This document shows positions 1-8,203 of a stretch of 64,000 nucleotides of DNA, one piece after another. Numbering within the stretch: position 1 is the stretch's first letter; each line of letters opens with the position of its first letter. The stretch spans positions 999,001 to 1,063,000 of the forward strand of contig JAQIJC010000001.1 of NCBI GenBank assembly GCA_036946405.1. The letters are read 5' to 3'. The position numbers and the translations under genes are program-made. The DNA comes from Sphingomonas phyllosphaerae. GTDB lineage: Bacteria; Pseudomonadota; Alphaproteobacteria; Sphingomonadales; Sphingomonadaceae. The notes under the pieces were generated by a model that made no database searches, was not told the origin of the DNA, and saw only the letters and a program-made list of their open reading frames with translations.

Positions 1-1
1 G

Positions 2-223
2 CCGGCGGATCAGGCGATGGTCGCCATCGAGGACGGGCAGCGGCTCGATCTCTGCCTGGAGGAACTCGACGAGCGGCCGCGCCACGCGATCCGGTCGGCA
101 TTCCTCGACGGGCTCACCTATGCCGATGTCGCCGGGCGCGCGGGCGTTCCGCTGCCGACGATGAAGAGCATCATCCGTCGTGCGTTGATCCGTCTGCGGG
201 AGTGTCTGAACGATGACGCCTGA
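2..223 (+). CDS. ECF-type RNA polymerase sigma factor, C-terminal end (partial)
   Basis: Only the last 73 residues are in the window; the reading frame is open to the left edge. The segment reads as sigma-70 region 4: a helix-turn-helix passes through 'LDGLTYADVAGRAGVP', followed by 'TMKSIIRRALIRLRECL', the usual recognition helix and tail of ECF sigma factors that bind the -35 element. The stop overlaps the start of the next gene by 11 bases, the normal arrangement for a sigma factor translationally coupled to its anti-sigma factor. Stimulus and regulon cannot be judged from this fragment. Confidence 0.85.
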   Translation, partial: PADQAMVAIEDGQRLDLCLEELDERPRHAIRSAFLDGLTYADVAGRAGVPLPTMKSIIRRALIRLRECLNDDA

Positions 224-917
224 CGATCGCATTCTGGCGGCCGAGCTGGTGATCGGCCTGCTCGCGGAGGAAGAGGCCGCCGCGGCGGAAGCGCGGCGGG
301 CGCAGGATGCCGATTTCGCCGCCGAGGTCGACTGGTGGGAAACCCGCTTCGCGCCGCTGTTCGATCACTATCCCGAGGTCGCGCCGCCGCCCCAGCTCGC
401 GGCGCGGATCGAGGCGATGCTGGGGCTGCCGCACGTCGCGGGACGTACGAAGCGCGTGCACTGGCGCTCGCTCGCGTTCGGCGCGACCGGTGGCGCGCTC
501 GCCGCGTCGCTCGCCGCATGGCTGCTCACCCCCGCCACCGTGACGCCGCCCGCGCCGCCGGTGACGGTGCCGGCGGCGCCGGCGAAGCTGATGATCGCGC
601 AGCTGGCGTGGACCGACAAGACGAAGACGCCTGCCCCGGTCGCGATCGTCGAAGCGACGACCGGGTCGGTGCGGTTGAGCCGCGCCGTCGACACGCCCGC
701 CGGTCGCGACGGACAATTGTGGCGGATTCCGGCGGGCGGCAAGCCGATCCCGCTCGGCTTGCTGCCGCGTGGCGACGGGCGTGAGGTGCGCGTCGCGCTC
801 GCCAACCTGCCGGTGGCAGGCAGCACGCTGGCGATCTCGATCGAGCCGCTCGGCGGGTCGCCGACCGGGCAACCGACCGGACCGGTGGTGCTGGCCGGGA
901 CGGTGGAGCGTTTGTGA
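213..917 (+). CDS. Anti-sigma factor, RskA/anti-sigma-K type
   Basis: A 234-residue protein. The N-terminal 90 residues form an acidic helical sigma-binding module (starts MTPDDRILAAELVIGLL, with an Ala/Glu-rich helix). One membrane helix follows around residues 92-110 (LAFGATGGALAASLAAWLL). The rest is a Pro/Ala-rich linker and a periplasmic domain ending in a segment with 'GREVRVALANLPVAGSTLAIS' character, typical of the RskA C-terminal domain. The start overlaps the sigma-factor gene, so the pair is one operon. The inferred role is to hold the sigma factor at the inner membrane until an envelope signal triggers release. I see no canonical zinc-binding HxxxCxxC motif, which separates it from ZAS-type anti-sigma factors. 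Confidence 0.85.
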   Translation: MTPDDRILAAELVIGLLAEEEAAAAEARRAQDADFAAEVDWWETRFAPLFDHYPEVAPPPQLAARIEAMLGLPHVAGRTKRVHWRSLAFGATGGALAASLAAWLLTPATVTPPAPPVTVPAAPAKLMIAQLAWTDKTKTPAPVAIVEATTGSVRLSRAVDTPAGRDGQLWRIPAGGKPIPLGLLPRGDGREVRVALANLPVAGSTLAISIEPLGGSPTGQPTGPVVLAGTVERL

Positions 918-1062
918 TCGTCGACGGGACAGCAACACCCGATCGCTGCCCCAGGGTTTTGAAGGCTTACGGGAAGAGCCTTCCGGATTTTCATCGATCT
1001 TCAAGGTACTTCGACGTGGCTTGATCTGAATTTATTTACCAGACCGCGTTAGCGTCCCGCGT

Positions 1063-3102
1063 ATGTGGACCTGGAGCAAGTGTGCGCCATTCAGGCGGTG
1101 GAACGTCGTCGCGGATCGCCGTGGCGGCGTCAGCGTGCTCGCGGCGCTCTCCGCGGTCAGCCTGATCGGCATGGCCAGTTTCGCGGTCGATCTCAATCGC
1201 GGCTACGAGACCATGGTGTCGAACCAGCGCGTCGCCGATATGGCCGCGCTGGCCGCCGCGGTCGCTTATGGTGCGGCAAAGAACGAGGCGATCCTCCAGC
1301 CCACCGCGCAGGATCTGGCGACCGTTCACGGCATTACCAACGGCACCGTCGTGGCGCGACTGGTGACCGACGTGCCGACGCCCGGCGCGAAGGCGGTGCA
1401 GGTGACGATCACCGTGCCGCTCAACATCACGCTTGGCCGTGTGCTCGGGCTCGGTGCCAGCTATCCCGTCAGCACCATCGCTACCGCAAGCCTCGCCACG
1501 CAGTCGACCGCCGGCTGCATCGTCGGGCTCGCGAACTCGGGCAACGCGATCGAGACGCAGGGCGGGGCCACGATCAACGCGGCGGCGTGCGCGGTCGCGG
1601 GGGTCGGGACGGTCGCGAACAACGGCAACGGCATCACCGCGAAGAACATCATTTCCGGCGCGGGCGACATCGTGAACAATTACGGCACGCTCAGCGCCGA
1701 TCTGCTCCGCTACGCCGGCACTTTCACCAATCCGAGCTGGAACAACAACGTGCCGAGCGCGGACAAGCGCGTGAAGCAGAGCTCCACCGTCACCGATCCG
1801 CTGGCCGACAATCTCGATCTCAGCAGCGCGCGGTCGCTGATCGGGACGTGGCGTGCGCCGGCCACCCTCGCCAACCCGACCACGCCAGGCGGGGGCGCGG
1901 CCTGGTCGTTCAGCAGCACGCCGTCGCCGGCGGTCGTCGCATTTCGCAAGGGGGGCAGCAGCAACTTCGTCGTGCCGGCCGGCAATTACACGATCGACAC
2001 ACTCGATATCGGAGGCGGGATTAGCGTGACCTTCAACGCCGGGTCGACCGTGACGGTCGCGCGCGGCGTGACGATCGGCGGCGGTTCGACCGTCGTCTTC
2101 GGTGACGGAACCTACCGGATCAACGGCGGCTTCACGAGCGGTTCCAGCGGCGTGACCTTCGGCAACGGCGAATTGTCGATCGGCGCAGGCACCGTCAGCT
2201 TCACGGGCACCAATCGCGTCGGCAATGGTCCGGTGACGATCGTCTCACCGCTGACGATCGGCGGCGGCGCCACGCTGGCGATCGGGGCCGGGGCGCACGC
2301 CTTTGGCGGCATCTCGGTTGGCGGCGGCAGCTGGCTGACGATGGGCGACGGGTCGCTCGACGTCACCGGCGCGGTCTCGGTCGCCGGCGATTCGACGATC
2401 ATTGCCGGCGCGGGCGACGTCACGCTCTCCAACCCCGGCGCGAATGCGATCGACCTGAGCGGCAGCGGGCGCTTCTTCATGGGGGACGGCCTGTTCAGCG
2501 CCAACGGTTCGGTGGTGACGGCCGGGGGCAGCCGGCTGGTGTTCGGCAAGACGGCGAACCACCTCATCAACGGGGACCTGTCGATCGCGGGCTCGGTGCT
2601 GTTCGGCGCCGGCCGTTACACCGTGAAGGGCAGTCTCGTGAACGGCACGGGCGGCACGACCTGGCCCTATACCTCGCCGATCAACAACAAGACCTGGGGC
2701 AATACCCTCGAAGGCACCAGCGTCGCCGACTTTGACATGGCCGGGGTGAATGTCACCTTCATCCTGTCGGGGACGATCAATCTGGGCGGCGGCGCCAAGA
2801 CGTTGCTGATCGCACCCGCGACCACGACGACCAACGGCGCCATCGCCGACATGCTGATCGACAGCCTGACCTCGACAGACACCAAATGGAGCGCCGGCGC
2901 CACCAGCGTCTTCAGCGGCGCGGTCCATCTCCCCAATTCGGCGCTGACCAGCAGCGGCGGCAACAGCACGCAATCGGGCGTGCGATGCTTCATGCTGGTG
3001 GCGTTGCGGGTGACGGTGACCGGCGGTGCGACGTCGGGGTCGACCTGCACCGGGATCGGCACGGGTGGCGGGGGCAGCGGCACGGTGGATCTGATCTCAT
3101 GA
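1063..3102 (+). CDS. TadG-type pilus assembly protein with a long Gly/Ser-rich beta-repeat domain
   Basis: A 679-residue protein. The N-terminus has the TadG signature: a basic 'DRRGG' followed by a hydrophobic helix (about residues 23-42) and 'AVDLNRGYETMVSNQRVADMAALAAA', matching the putative Flp pilus TadG-like N-terminal family. From about residue 150 the protein turns into Gly/Ser/Thr/Val-rich repeats such as 'GGGSTVVFGDGTYRINGG' and 'GSSGVTFGNGELSIGAG', suggesting a right-handed beta-helix or stacked beta-strands. This replaces the von Willebrand A domain seen in many TadG proteins. A few cysteines near the C-terminus may form disulfides outside the cytoplasm. It heads a three-gene overlapping cluster (ATGA with the next gene). 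No tad secretion ATPase or flp gene is in the window. Confidence 0.75.
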   Translation: MWTWSKCAPFRRWNVVADRRGGVSVLAALSAVSLIGMASFAVDLNRGYETMVSNQRVADMAALAAAVAYGAAKNEAILQPTAQDLATVHGITNGTVVARLVTDVPTPGAKAVQVTITVPLNITLGRVLGLGASYPVSTIATASLATQSTAGCIVGLANSGNAIETQGGATINAAACAVAGVGTVANNGNGITAKNIISGAGDIVNNYGTLSADLLRYAGTFTNPSWNNNVPSADKRVKQSSTVTDPLADNLDLSSARSLIGTWRAPATLANPTTPGGGAAWSFSSTPSPAVVAFRKGGSSNFVVPAGNYTIDTLDIGGGISVTFNAGSTVTVARGVTIGGGSTVVFGDGTYRINGGFTSGSSGVTFGNGELSIGAGTVSFTGTNRVGNGPVTIVSPLTIGGGATLAIGAGAHAFGGISVGGGSWLTMGDGSLDVTGAVSVAGDSTIIAGAGDVTLSNPGANAIDLSGSGRFFMGDGLFSANGSVVTAGGSRLVFGKTANHLINGDLSIAGSVLFGAGRYTVKGSLVNGTGGTTWPYTSPINNKTWGNTLEGTSVADFDMAGVNVTFILSGTINLGGGAKTLLIAPATTTTNGAIADMLIDSLTSTDTKWSAGATSVFSGAVHLPNSALTSSGGNSTQSGVRCFMLVALRVTVTGGATSGSTCTGIGTGGGGSGTVDLIS

Positions 3103-3620
3103 ACAAGCGCTTTCTTCTCCGCCGTCTCTCCGGCGACCGGCGCGGCGTCGCCGCTGCCGAATTCGCGCTGTGGATGGTGCTGTTCTTCATCACCATGCTC
3201 GCCGCGCTCGACATCGGCACCTTCTCGATCGAGCGCGCGCGGCTCGCGCAGGCGATGAGCGGCGCGTCGATCGCCGCGTTCAAGTCGCGCGACGCGGTCA
3301 ATTACAGCGCCTTGCCCGGCTATTTGCGCGCCGCCTCCAACGTCACGACGCCCGGCGCGCTGACGGTCAGGATCGGTTGCAACGGCGGGCAGGACAATTG
3401 CGTCAACACCGCGCGCACCTGTGCGTGCCTGACCTCGTCGGCGACGTTGGTCCCCGCCGGTAGCTGCGGCGCGCCGTGCGGCAGCGGCGCGTCGGCGAAC
3501 AGCCAGTCGGGCTATTATCTCAGGATGACCGCCTCCTACCCGTTCCGCCCCGCGCTGCTCCCGCGCGGGATGCTGGGCAACGGCGTGGTGTCGCAGAGCA
3601 CGACGGTGCGGCTGCAATGA
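3099..3620 (+). CDS. TadE-like pseudopilin
   Basis: A 173-residue protein whose ATG overlaps the previous stop (ATGA), which fixes the start. The N-terminus 'RRLSGDRRGVAAAEFALW' leads into a hydrophobic helix. The glycine, then alanines and a glutamate before the hydrophobic stretch, is the TadE/TadF pseudopilin pattern recognised by the TadV prepilin peptidase. The C-terminal part has six or more cysteines in 'CACLTSSATLVPAGSCGAPCGSG' character, suggesting disulfides in an exported domain. It is translationally coupled on both sides, so it should be made together with the TadG-like and second TadE-like proteins as minor pilin or surface components. Confidence 0.75.
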   Translation: MNKRFLLRRLSGDRRGVAAAEFALWMVLFFITMLAALDIGTFSIERARLAQAMSGASIAAFKSRDAVNYSALPGYLRAASNVTTPGALTVRIGCNGGQDNCVNTARTCACLTSSATLVPAGSCGAPCGSGASANSQSGYYLRMTASYPFRPALLPRGMLGNGVVSQSTTVRLQ

Positions 3621-4018
3621 TCCGCGACGAACGCGGCGCGACCGTCATCGAGTTCGCGATCGTCCTGCCGCTGCTGCTGATGGCGCTGTTCGGGCTGATC
3701 GAGGGTGCGCGGCTGATCTGGATGGATCAGGCGCTGGACCAGGCCGCCTACAGCACCGCGCGCTGCCGCACGATCGCGAGTGCGGCGTGCGACAGCGCGG
3801 CGAAACAGGTGAGCTACGCGGTGACTCGCGCCAAAGCGAACGGCATCACCGTCGCGCCCGCCAACGTCGTCATCGATCCGGCCGCGACCTGCGGCGGGTC
3901 GACGGGCGGGTTGTCGGTGACGCTCACCGTCGCTTTCTCCTCGCCGGTCGGCAAGCTGCTGCCGCTGCCCGCCACGGTCCGCGGCCGCGCCTGCCTGCCC
4001 GCACTGCCTCCGGTGTGA
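3617..4018 (+). CDS. TadE-family pseudopilin
   Basis: A 133-residue protein starting at the ATG that overlaps the upstream stop. 'MIRDERGATVIEFAIVLPLL' is a textbook TadE N-terminus: short basic leader, glycine, glutamate at +5 of the mature end, then a membrane helix (residues 11-30). The rest is a small exported domain with four cysteines. It ends 10 bases before the convergent flippase gene. With its two upstream partners it forms a minor pseudopilin/TadG set; the rest of a Tad machine must lie elsewhere if these are functional. Confidence 0.85.
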   Translation: MIRDERGATVIEFAIVLPLLLMALFGLIEGARLIWMDQALDQAAYSTARCRTIASAACDSAAKQVSYAVTRAKANGITVAPANVVIDPAATCGGSTGGLSVTLTVAFSSPVGKLLPLPATVRGRACLPALPPV

Positions 4019-4028
4019 TCGCCCGCGA

Positions 4029-5477
4029 TCAGCGACGCGCGAACGTCGCGCGGACCGTGCGCACCTGATCGAGCCGCAGCAACAGGATCGCGCCGGCATA
4101 GACCGTCCCGCCCGAGACGAGCGCGGCCAGCGTCATCGCCATGCCGGTGACGTGCGCGAACGGCAGCATCGCCGCCGCCATCGCCGCGCCTGCCACCAGC
4201 ACCTTGGCATTGTCGGGCCGCAGCAGCCGCAGGCCGAACGTCCGCCGCGCCAGCGCCGCGCTGATCGCATAGCCGCTCGCCTGCGCCAGCAGCGACACGC
4301 CTGCGATCCCGATCAGCCCGAAGCGATGCAGCGCCGGTGCCCCCAGCAGCACGAAGGTCGCGATCGCCACCCCCGGCGCGACCATCAGCAGCCGCATATG
4401 CCGGGTCAGCTGGAACGCGATCTGGAGGTGGTAGATGGTCAGCATGCGCAGCAGCGCCGCGGCGGTGACCAGCGGCAGCAACGGCGCGCTCTGCGCCGCC
4501 AGCCGCGCACCGAGCAGCAGCTGGCTGACCGGCCCGGCCAGCACCGTCGCGGCGACCAGCATCGGCAGGCACATCGCCCAGTACAGGACGGCATTGCCCT
4601 CAAGCAGCACGCGCGCCGCGCCCGGGCCGTCGTCCTCGTAAGCGCGCACCATCGCGGGATACATGGTGATGTTGACCGCCAGCATCGCGAAGCCGAGCGT
4701 TTTCTGCAACAGGTCGGCGGGGGCGGCGTAATAAGCGACGCTCGTCGTGCCGAGGATATGCTCGACCTGATAGCGATCGAGCACCCCGACGCCGTAGGAA
4801 AGCCCGGAACTCAGCATCAACGGCGCGCCCAGCCGGAGCATTCCGCCCATCACCGCGCGATCCGCCTGCCGCACCCCGCGCAGCCGCAATCGCCGCCACA
4901 CCGCGTCGGTCGCGACGCCACCGATGACCGCCACCGACTGGCCGACGACCAGACCGAGCAGCACGCCCGCGAGCCCCAGCCGGTAACCGAGCACCAGCGT
5001 CACCCCGATTGCGAGCGACAGCGCCGAGCGGGTGACGATCACCCAGAAGGTGTGCCACGCCGCCTGTCGCGCCCGGCTGATGACGTTCAACTGCGTCAAC
5101 GCGACCTCGCTGACCAGAAAGGCGAACAGGATCCAGAGCCAGCCGGATGCCAGACCGAAGACCGTCCGGCCCGCGAGCGACAGGAATGCGGTCACGCCGC
5201 CGAGCGCGACGATCAGCCCGATCACGATCGTGAACAGCGCATCGGCGCGCCCGGGGTCGATCCGGGTGGCGGACGACGACGAATAAAGTGTCCGCGCGCT
5301 GATGATCCGCGCCCATTCGAACAAAGTCGCATTGATGAGCAGCGTGGTCGTGGTGATCAGCGTCAGCTGCCCGAATTCGGCGGGGGAAAGAAGTCTAACC
5401 CACAGTAATAACGAAATGAAGTTCAGCCCGCTCGAAATCGCCAGGCTGAGCGTATTGAGCACCGCTGGACGCGCCAC
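4029..5477 (-). CDS. Oligosaccharide flippase family protein (polysaccharide/lipopolysaccharide export)
   Basis: A 482-residue polytopic membrane protein with about 12-14 hydrophobic segments. The N-terminus 'LNTLSLAISSGLNFISLLLWVRLLSPAEFG' is typical of Wzx/MATE-like polysaccharide flippases (a helix with 'xxLSPxEFGxxxL'). Such proteins move undecaprenyl-linked sugar repeat units across the inner membrane. It stands alone: no glycosyltransferases adjoin it, so its substrate cannot be named. It converges with the pseudopilin cluster, with 10 bases between the stops. Confidence 0.85.
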   Translation of the reverse strand: MARPAVLNTLSLAISSGLNFISLLLWVRLLSPAEFGQLTLITTTTLLINATLFEWARIISARTLYSSSSATRIDPGRADALFTIVIGLIVALGGVTAFLSLAGRTVFGLASGWLWILFAFLVSEVALTQLNVISRARQAAWHTFWVIVTRSALSLAIGVTLVLGYRLGLAGVLLGLVVGQSVAVIGGVATDAVWRRLRLRGVRQADRAVMGGMLRLGAPLMLSSGLSYGVGVLDRYQVEHILGTTSVAYYAAPADLLQKTLGFAMLAVNITMYPAMVRAYEDDGPGAARVLLEGNAVLYWAMCLPMLVAATVLAGPVSQLLLGARLAAQSAPLLPLVTAAALLRMLTIYHLQIAFQLTRHMRLLMVAPGVAIATFVLLGAPALHRFGLIGIAGVSLLAQASGYAISAALARRTFGLRLLRPDNAKVLVAGAAMAAAMLPFAHVTGMAMTLAALVSGGTVYAGAILLLRLDQVRTVRATFARR

Positions 5478-5578
5478 GATCTTCCTCTTCGATCAAGTAC
5501 GGCGTGCCATGCAATATTCATCGCACGGCCGCCATGCACTTGATCGAAGGTGTTGATCCGGAACCATAAAGAGGAAAA

Positions 5579-5602
5579 GCCCCCGCCCGCGAGGGAGGGG
5601 GC
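5579..5602 (-). terminator. Rho-independent terminator of the glycine-zipper gene
   Basis: Arms GCCCCCGCCC (5579-5588) and GGGAGGGGGC (5593-5602) pair with one mismatch around a GCGA loop. Read on the minus strand the hairpin is followed by TTTTCCTCTTT, so it suits termination of the leftward gene that ends at 5631. Confidence 0.75.
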
Positions 5603-5630
5603 TCTTCCGCCACGACGACCGATGCGTCGC

Positions 5631-6104
5631 TCAGCGCTGGCAGTAACGCGGATTGTCGGCGCGCTCGACTGCGTTGCCCGCCAGCGCGCCCGCCCCGGCG
5701 CCCAGCACGGTGCCCAGCGTGCGGTCGCCGCGCTGGTCGATCGTGCGTCCGAGCAGCCCGCCGGCGATCGCGCCGATCACCGTGCCGGTCGTGCCGTTCT
5801 GGCAGCGTGCGCGATAGCGGTAGCGGCGGTCGTCGCGATCATAGCCACGATCGTACCCACCGCGATCGTCGCGATAATATCCGCCGCGATCATATTCGGC
5901 GTAGCGCGGGCCGCGGTTCCAGCCGTCGCGATACGCATCGCGATACGCGCGGTTATGGTCGCGATAACCATCGTCGTCATAGCCGCGATAGTCGCGCTCG
6001 TAATAGTCACGCTCGACCCACCGCTGCGCCTGCGCAGCGACCGGGGTCAGCGCGGCCATCGCCAACGCCGCAGAACCGAAACCGACCGAAATCTTCTTCC
6101 ACAT
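5631..6104 (-). CDS. Glycine-zipper 2TM domain protein, exported, Arg/Tyr/Asp-rich
   Basis: A signal peptide (MWKKISVGFGSAALAMAALTPVAAQAQ) precedes a very polar middle rich in Arg, Asp and Tyr (RDYYERDYRGYDDDGYRDHN-type runs). The C-terminus has 'GTVIGAIAGGLLGRTIDQRGDR' and 'LGTVLGAGAGALAGNAVE', two glycine-zipper helices of the Rick_17kDa/2TM surface-antigen type, each able to pack in a membrane. I chose the ATG at 6104 because AGGGGAGC sits just upstream; an ATG eight codons earlier lacks this. The family is implicated in envelope integrity; the exact role is unknown. Followed by its own terminator. Confidence 0.8.
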   Translation of the reverse strand: MWKKISVGFGSAALAMAALTPVAAQAQRWVERDYYERDYRGYDDDGYRDHNRAYRDAYRDGWNRGPRYAEYDRGGYYRDDRGGYDRGYDRDDRRYRYRARCQNGTTGTVIGAIAGGLLGRTIDQRGDRTLGTVLGAGAGALAGNAVERADNPRYCQR

Positions 6105-6247
6105 GATCCAGCTCCCCTCACGCATCACTGCCGCAGGCCGAGGCGGCTGCGACGATGCCGGGATAGACTCGCGCGCTTGAGCGAAGACTGAATGCGTCCG
6201 TTATCCTGTGTTAAGGTCGATGTTCAAAACGCCACCTTCCTCTTTCT

Positions 6248-6331
6248 GTCATCCCGGACTTGATCCGGGATCCCGCTTCTTCTTCCTCCTGGGGCGCGGG
6301 AAGCGGGCCCCGGCTCAAGGCCGAGGCGACG
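6248..6331. repeat. Palindromic intergenic repeat, family A ('CCCGGACTTGATCCGGG')
   Basis: Begins GTCATCCCGGACTTGATCC and can fold on itself. The same unit recurs at 10157-10236 and 55588-55673, in each case as two inverted arms around a short centre containing GCTTCTTC. This copy lies beyond the 3' end of the fucosidase gene; its right arm is more diverged (GGGCCCCGGCTCAAGGCC). Confidence 0.8.
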
Positions 6332-6340
6332 GAAGACGGA

Positions 6341-8050
6341 CTACATTACCGATCCCTCGGTCAGCCCCGACCCGCTGAGGACCAGCGCCACACCGATCTC
6401 GTTGCGCAACGCCGGCGGCAGCGTCACCTCCAGTGCCTCATCCGTCCGCACGAAGCGCAGCGGCGCGTCGCTGCCCGGCACCGTCACCCGCTGGACCGTC
6501 CCGCGCCCGACGCGATTGTCCTTGGCCAGCAACGTCAGCCGCGCAACCCCATCCTCGGGCCAGCCGAGCACCAGCGCATGCAGCCGCTCGCCCTTGGTCA
6601 CGTACCGGATATCCTTCGGGCCATAGAGCGACGTCGGCCCGCCTTCCGAGAACAAGCCGCCGCCGCCGTTGCGCGGCCCCTCGCCATGCACGCGCCACGG
6701 GCGGGTAGCGTAGATCGCATCGCCGTACCGCTGCATCCACGCCGCGATCCCTTCGACGATCCGCTCTTCCTTGTCGTCGATCGTCCCGTCACCGCGCAGC
6801 GGCACGTTGACCATCAGATTGCCGTTCTTCGACACGACGTCGCACAAGGTATGGATGACGGTCGCGGCGGATTTGTAGCGGTCCTGATCGTACACCGCCT
6901 GATCGTAATGCCATTCGCCGATGCAGGTGTCGGTCTGCCACGGGAAGCGCTCGATATAGGTCTTGCCGCCGCGCTCGACGTCGTCGACCACGCCCATCCG
7001 GCGCTGCGGCGGGATGTTCTTGCCCGTCACCACCGCCTGCAATTGCCCGCGGTTCCACGCCATGCTGCGGTTGTAGAAGTAAGCGGTGATGTCGAGCCCG
7101 GCCTGTTCGAGCGGCAGGTCGAAATTGTCGAAATAGACCAGATCGGGGCGATAGCGGTCGATCAGCTCCTGACAGCGTAGATACCAGTTGCGCACGAACG
7201 CCGGATTGGCGGGTGTGCCCTCGTTCCACAGCCGGTCGTGCGCCTCGTGCCACGCATTGGCCTCCAGCAGCGTCTCGATCCCGTCGGGCATGATGTCGTC
7301 GCGCCCGGTATAAAGCTGCTGCGGGTCGAGCCCCTCCCACCATTTGCCCTTGCCGTCGGCGGCGGTCAGCCGGAACGCGTCATAGCGCTGCCCGCGCCGC
7401 GGTCCTTCGGGGTCATAGCCATAGGCGGCCTGGTTCCAGTGCCAGGCGTGCGCCGAATGGTTCGACACGCCGAAGCGCAGGCCCCGTTCGCGCGCCAGTT
7501 TCTCCCACGTGCCGACGATGTCGCGCTTCGGCCCGACGCGCGTGCTGTTCCACGCGTGATGCGTCGAGGCATAGCAATCGAGATTGTCGTGATGGTTGGC
7601 GAGCGCCATGAAATAGCGCGCGCCGGCCTTCTGGTAGAGGTCGATCAGCCGCACCGGGTCCCACTTCTCGGCCTTCCAGCGGTTCTGGATCTCCATAAAG
7701 CCGGTGTCGGCGGGGTGGCCGTAATTCTTCAGGTGATGCGCGTATTGCGACGACCCCTGCAGGTACATGTTGCGCGCATACCAATCGCCCGCGGCGGGCA
7801 CGCATTGCGCGGTCCAGTGCGCCCAGATCCCGAACTTGGCGTCGCGGAACCAGTCCGGCACGCTATAGCCATCGGTCAGCGAACGCCAGTCGCCGGTGAA
7901 GGCGCGCGGGGCAGGGACACGTACCGCGCGCTTGCCGCCGGGTCGCGTACTATAGGCGCACGTGCCCGCGCCCGCCGCGGCCGCGGGCACCCCTGCCAGG
8001 GCCCCAGCGGTCGCACCCGCACCCAGCGCCTGCCTGCGTGTCACCTTCAT
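6341..8050 (-). CDS. Secreted alpha-L-fucosidase, GH29
   Basis: A 569-residue protein with a twin-arginine signal (MKVTRRQALGAGATAGALAG) and an Ala-rich cleavage region, so it is exported folded. The catalytic domain shows GH29 hallmarks: 'WFRDAKFGIWAHW' near residue 68, 'AGARYFMALANHHDN' near 143, and 'RPDLVYFDNFDLP', whose first Asp is in the position of the nucleophile. The enzyme removes alpha-linked L-fucose from glycans. It is divergent from the CocE-like hydrolase with about 150 bp between them. No fucose catabolic genes are nearby. Confidence 0.9.
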   Translation of the reverse strand: MKVTRRQALGAGATAGALAGVPAAAAGAGTCAYSTRPGGKRAVRVPAPRAFTGDWRSLTDGYSVPDWFRDAKFGIWAHWTAQCVPAAGDWYARNMYLQGSSQYAHHLKNYGHPADTGFMEIQNRWKAEKWDPVRLIDLYQKAGARYFMALANHHDNLDCYASTHHAWNSTRVGPKRDIVGTWEKLARERGLRFGVSNHSAHAWHWNQAAYGYDPEGPRRGQRYDAFRLTAADGKGKWWEGLDPQQLYTGRDDIMPDGIETLLEANAWHEAHDRLWNEGTPANPAFVRNWYLRCQELIDRYRPDLVYFDNFDLPLEQAGLDITAYFYNRSMAWNRGQLQAVVTGKNIPPQRRMGVVDDVERGGKTYIERFPWQTDTCIGEWHYDQAVYDQDRYKSAATVIHTLCDVVSKNGNLMVNVPLRGDGTIDDKEERIVEGIAAWMQRYGDAIYATRPWRVHGEGPRNGGGGLFSEGGPTSLYGPKDIRYVTKGERLHALVLGWPEDGVARLTLLAKDNRVGRGTVQRVTVPGSDAPLRFVRTDEALEVTLPPALRNEIGVALVLSGSGLTEGSVM

Positions 8051-8203
8051 CGGGCTGCTCCTCTCAGGGTAATTCGTTGTTTTGAAAACTGGTTTTCACG
8101 ATCATGCCTTGCGACCCGGCGCATGACCACCCCCTTTCGCCACGCTTGCGATAACGGGCGTCCTGCCGCACAGATCGGGGCAACAATCCTGCCGGAGTTT
8201 TCC

